A stretch of DNA of 64,000 bases from Chitinophaga silvatica. GTDB lineage: Bacteria; Bacteroidota; Bacteroidia; Chitinophagales; Chitinophagaceae. The translations under genes were made by a program, and so were the position numbers. Numbering within the stretch: the first letter of the stretch is position 1; the number at the start of each line of letters is the position of its first letter. Below are positions 61,301 through 64,000 of the stretch, piece after piece. The notes below the pieces were generated by a model. It had not been told where the DNA came from and ran no database searches. It was given only the letters and a program-made list of their open reading frames with translations. The DNA lies in NCBI RefSeq assembly GCF_003419895.1, contig NZ_QPMM01000017.1, positions 80,216 through 144,215 on the forward strand. Reading direction: 5' to 3'.

Positions 61301-64000
61301 CTATCTAAGCAGTTCTACCCACCCTTTATAAGATTTTTCACCTGTAGGGGTATTTACCTTCAGTATATAGAAGTAGGTACCTTCATTGAGATTTATACCA
61401 TCCCAATCATTCTGATAATTTTTGGCCTGGTACACCAGATTACCCCAACGGTTATAAATAAATAGTTGGGAACCAGGGAAATGAGATAATCCAATAATTA
61501 CAAACTTATCGTTCTTTCCATCTCCATTAGGTGTAATAATGTTAGGAATATACAGGTCATCGCCCGTAACAATTACCGGGTTTATTGCTGCAATATTATT
61601 TGCAGTTCTAGGATCAGGAGTTGCAGCACTCACATAGGCCACATTCATTACAGTACCCGTATGGGTAATACGAGTAGTATACTCCAGTGTAGCGGATTGA
61701 GAGGCTGCCAGACTATCGATAGTCCATATAATAATCCTTGTTGCTGCATCATATGAAACATTACCTGTACTTACATTAAAGCCTCCAACAACATCAAGAT
61801 TATCCTGTAGTGTGTCTCGAACAATAATCTGATGAGCAGTAAACGGACCTAAGTCGGTAACAACAATATTAAATCCTGCTTTTTCTCCGACACTCAGAGG
61901 ACCGGTGTTTTTCAATGTTTTTTGTAATTCGATATCTGCTTCAATTTTTCTGCTAACATTTGTTCTGACAATATTGCTTGTGTTGTTTGATAAATTGATA
62001 TCAGTAACGCCGTCAGGGGCTTTAATTGTAGCGCTATTTGCAATCGCACCATCTATAGTCAAGATACCTTTAATAGTTATTAGCACCTCCTGATCAACAT
62101 TTAGTTTACCAATAGTAACTCTCACCAGGTTACCATCCACACTGGTTTTAGCGTCGCTTATACTGGCACTTACCTGGATTTGGGTAATTCCGGCAGGCAC
62201 ATCGTCGATAACCAGAGCATTTTCACAGGCATCCGGACCATTATTTTTCGCAACCAATGTGTATACAATTTCCTCTCCACTTAAGCTCGCGATCGGGCCA
62301 TTTTTAGATATTGCCAGATCTACTCTTTGTTGAGGTACTATAATGTTTGTAATTGCAGGTGAAGATGAAATTGTTATTTCATTATTTTTCACTGATGCAA
62401 TATTGGAAACCGGGCCCGTTGCTGTACTAGAAACAACCCCACTTACATTAATAGTTAATATCTCATTCGGATTTAGATTTACCAATAATCCTATATGGTT
62501 ACCTATGCCGGTAGCACCATTGGATGCGCTGTAGCTTACGCCACTGATTGATGATGGCACATCATCTGTTATAGTCACATTCTTAGCTTCAGATGGGCCG
62601 GCATTTGTTACCGTGATCAGGTAATGAATACTATCGCCAGCTACCACTTGTTTATCGCCAACTTTAGTAATGCTGATTTGTGACGATGAGCCTACTGTTG
62701 TTACTGCTGCTGCACTAGTTACAGGACTTGTTCCCGGTAACTGTGCGCTGGCAGTATTAGATAATTCACCTGTCGCATCGCTCGATACTTTACCGGCGAT
62801 ACGAATTTGTATACTAGTTCCTACAGCCAGATCTGTTGTTATCGCAATATGATTACCTGTGCCGGTAGCGCCATTGGATGCGCTGTAACTTACGCCACTG
62901 ATTGATGATGGCACATCATCTGTTATTGCTACATTCCTGGCTTCTGACGGACCAGCATTCGTTACTGTGATCAGGTAATGAATACTATCGCCGGCTACTA
63001 CTGCTTTATCACCAACCTTAGTAATGCTGATTTGTGATGATGATGTTACTGTTGTAACTGCAGCAACACTTGTTACCGGTCTTTCGCCTGGTAACTGTGC
63101 ACTGGCAGTATTAGACAATTCACCGGTAGCATCGCTCGATACTTTACCAACTACACGAATTTGTATGCTAGCTCCTGCAGCCAGATCTGATGTAAACGCA
63201 ATATGATTACCTGCGCCGGTAGCGCCATTGGATGCGCTGTAACTTACGCCACTGATTGATGATGGCACATCATCTGTTATTGCTACATTCCTGGCTTCTG
63301 ACGGACCAGCATTCGTTACCGTGATCAGGTAATGAATACTATCGCCTGCTACTACTGCTTTATCACCAACTTTAGTAATGCTGATTTGTGACGATAATGT
63401 TACTGTTGTAACTGCAGCGGCGCTGGTTACAGGACTTGACCCCGGCAATTGTGCGCTGGCAGTATTTGACAATTCACCGGTAGCTTCGCTAGGTACCTTA
63501 CCAACTACTCTTATTTGCAGTGTAGCACCTACCGCCAGATCTGTTGTAAACGCAATGTGATTACCTGTGCCTGTGACGCCATTGGATGCGCTGTAACTTA
63601 CTCCACTGATTGATGATGGTACATCATCTGTTATTGTCACATTCCTGGCTTCAGACGGACCAGCATTCGTTACTGTGATCAGGTAATGAATACTATCGCC
63701 AGCGACTACTGCTTTATCGCCAACCTTAGTAATGCTGATTTGTGAAGACGATGTTACTGTTGTTACAGCTGCCACGCTAGTTACAGGACTTGATCCTGGT
63801 AGTTGTGCGCTGGCAGTATTAGACAATGCACCAGTAGCGTCGCTCGATACCTTACCAGTTACTCTTATTTGCAGACTTGTTCCTACAGCCAGATCTGTTG
63901 TAAACGCAATATGATTACCTGTGCCGGTAGCGCCATTGGATGCGCTGTAGCTTACGCCACTGATTGATGATGGCACATCATCTGTTATTGCTACATTCCT
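61301..64000 (-). CDS. DUF11-repeat cell-surface protein with T9SS C-terminal domain (5' end beyond the window)
   Basis: Partial gene; the frame is open to base 64000. The visible 899 residues hold near-identical 118-residue DUF11 (bacterial Ig-like) repeats (ISITKVGDKAVVAGDS; LITVTNAGPSEARNV), then three divergent DUF11 copies, then a C-terminal gliding-motility-associated domain (IPNIITPNGDGKNDKF; YNRWGNLVYQ) that is a type B T9SS sorting signal. It is likely a long surface adhesin. The GTG at 63976 is an internal valine, not a start. Confidence 0.9.
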   Translation of the reverse strand, partial: RNVAITDDVPSSISGVSYSASNGATGTGNHIAFTTDLAVGTSLQIRVTGKVSSDATGALSNTASAQLPGSSPVTSVAAVTTVTSSSQISITKVGDKAVVAGDSIHYLITVTNAGPSEARNVTITDDVPSSISGVSYSASNGVTGTGNHIAFTTDLAVGATLQIRVVGKVPSEATGELSNTASAQLPGSSPVTSAAAVTTVTLSSQISITKVGDKAVVAGDSIHYLITVTNAGPSEARNVAITDDVPSSISGVSYSASNGATGAGNHIAFTSDLAAGASIQIRVVGKVSSDATGELSNTASAQLPGERPVTSVAAVTTVTSSSQISITKVGDKAVVAGDSIHYLITVTNAGPSEARNVAITDDVPSSISGVSYSASNGATGTGNHIAITTDLAVGTSIQIRIAGKVSSDATGELSNTASAQLPGTSPVTSAAAVTTVGSSSQISITKVGDKQVVAGDSIHYLITVTNAGPSEAKNVTITDDVPSSISGVSYSASNGATGIGNHIGLLVNLNPNEILTINVSGVVSSTATGPVSNIASVKNNEITISSSPAITNIIVPQQRVDLAISKNGPIASLSGEEIVYTLVAKNNGPDACENALVIDDVPAGITQIQVSASISDAKTSVDGNLVRVTIGKLNVDQEVLITIKGILTIDGAIANSATIKAPDGVTDINLSNNTSNIVRTNVSRKIEADIELQKTLKNTGPLSVGEKAGFNIVVTDLGPFTAHQIIVRDTLQDNLDVVGGFNVSTGNVSYDAATRIIIWTIDSLAASQSATLEYTTRITHTGTVMNVAYVSAATPDPRTANNIAAINPVIVTGDDLYIPNIITPNGDGKNDKFVIIGLSHFPGSQLFIYNRWGNLVYQAKNYQNDWDGINLNEGTYFYILKVNTPTGEKSYKGWVELLR
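62497..64000. repeat. Tandem 354-bp DNA repeats within the DUF11 gene
   Basis: Repeated anchors occur at exactly 354-base spacing: a GCTGATTTGTG block at 62671, 63025, 63379 and 63733, and a CATCATCTGTTAT block at 62563, 62917, 63271, 63625 and 63979. Four units and part of a fifth are visible, differing by few substitutions, so they are recent or homogenised. The copy number is likely unstable and the array continues past the edge. Confidence 0.9.

Noticed and set aside
62670..63914. Plus-strand 60-aa frames repeated every 354 bases
   Set aside because: They are antisense shadows of the DUF11 repeats, so their regular spacing only reflects the repeat.
63974..63976. Start codon of the DUF11 protein at 63976
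   Set aside because: It is a GTG coding an internal valine of a repeat; the frame is open to the window edge.
62497..64000. Possible CRISPR or satellite array
   Set aside because: Units are 354 bases long, in frame and encode a known domain.
1..64000. tRNA, rRNA, CRISPR, prophage or transposase genes
   Set aside because: I read all gaps and saw no cloverleaf, rRNA-like sequence, short spaced repeats or recombinase motifs.

Overview
The window reads as a chromosomal segment of a member of the Bacteroidota, most likely a Chitinophaga-like member of the Chitinophagaceae. Evidence: a bifunctional LpxC-FabZ gene, a SusC/SusD pair with an anti-sigma FecR and an ECF sigma factor, PorX and a C-terminal gliding-motility/type 9 secretion (T9SS) sorting domain, the ftsX-DUF3098-uppP group, RprY-type regulators, and repeated upstream boxes matching the Bacteroidota -7 promoter element TAnnTTTG. 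No rRNA, tRNA, CRISPR array, prophage or transposase gene was seen. Taxonomy is inferred from gene content only.

Layout. 1-4.95 kb: a DUF4279-like gene, a 516-base non-coding stretch, then the proteostasis set tig-clpP-clpX and a small helical protein. 4.75-4.95 kb: the first of two long palindromic elements. 4.95-10.8 kb (minus): a diheme cytochrome c, then a probable porX-hypothetical-MBL-HhH-acyl-CoA dehydrogenase run. 11.1-20.8 kb (plus): HD hydrolase, lpxD, lpxC/fabZ and lpxA (early lipid A synthesis), an ABC ATPase, an MFS carrier, an MBL hydrolase, a lone GroES-like protein, the second palindromic element and a HerA-like ATPase. 20.8-33 kb: oxidoreductase, recQ, copA, tsaE, ald, uppP, DUF3098, ftsX, leuS. 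33.2-37.1 kb: a nucleotidyltransferase pair and a lipid-flavoured group (small membrane protein, Tes-like radical SAM enzyme, divergent Lgt homologue) next to a signal-less M23 protein. 37.2-48.7 kb: SusD, SusC, FecR, divergent ECF sigma, a lipoprotein, an M28 peptidase and a large TlpA-like protein. 48.8-58 kb: ruvB, two RprY-like response regulators, DUF3108, a flippase-like membrane protein, ruvC, HIT, greA, a 2-hydroxyacid dehydrogenase, rsmA, pdxA. 58-64 kb: a winged-helix regulator, a TPR-like exported protein, a TonB-dependent receptor, and the 3' part of a giant DUF11-repeat T9SS cargo protein that runs off the right edge.

Most genes are conserved housekeeping genes. The parts that look least routine are: (i) two related ~170-210 bp long-armed palindromes at 4.75 and 18.97 kb; (ii) the radical SAM/Lgt-like/small-membrane-protein module; (iii) a 52-bp symmetric divergent promoter between rsmA and pdxA; (iv) intrinsic-terminator hairpins placed just upstream of greA and uppP start codons; (v) near-identical 354-bp repeats in the DUF11 protein. 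No single locus can be called a new defence or signalling system from sequence alone; the lipid-type radical SAM module and the palindromic repeat family are the best candidates for something undescribed.
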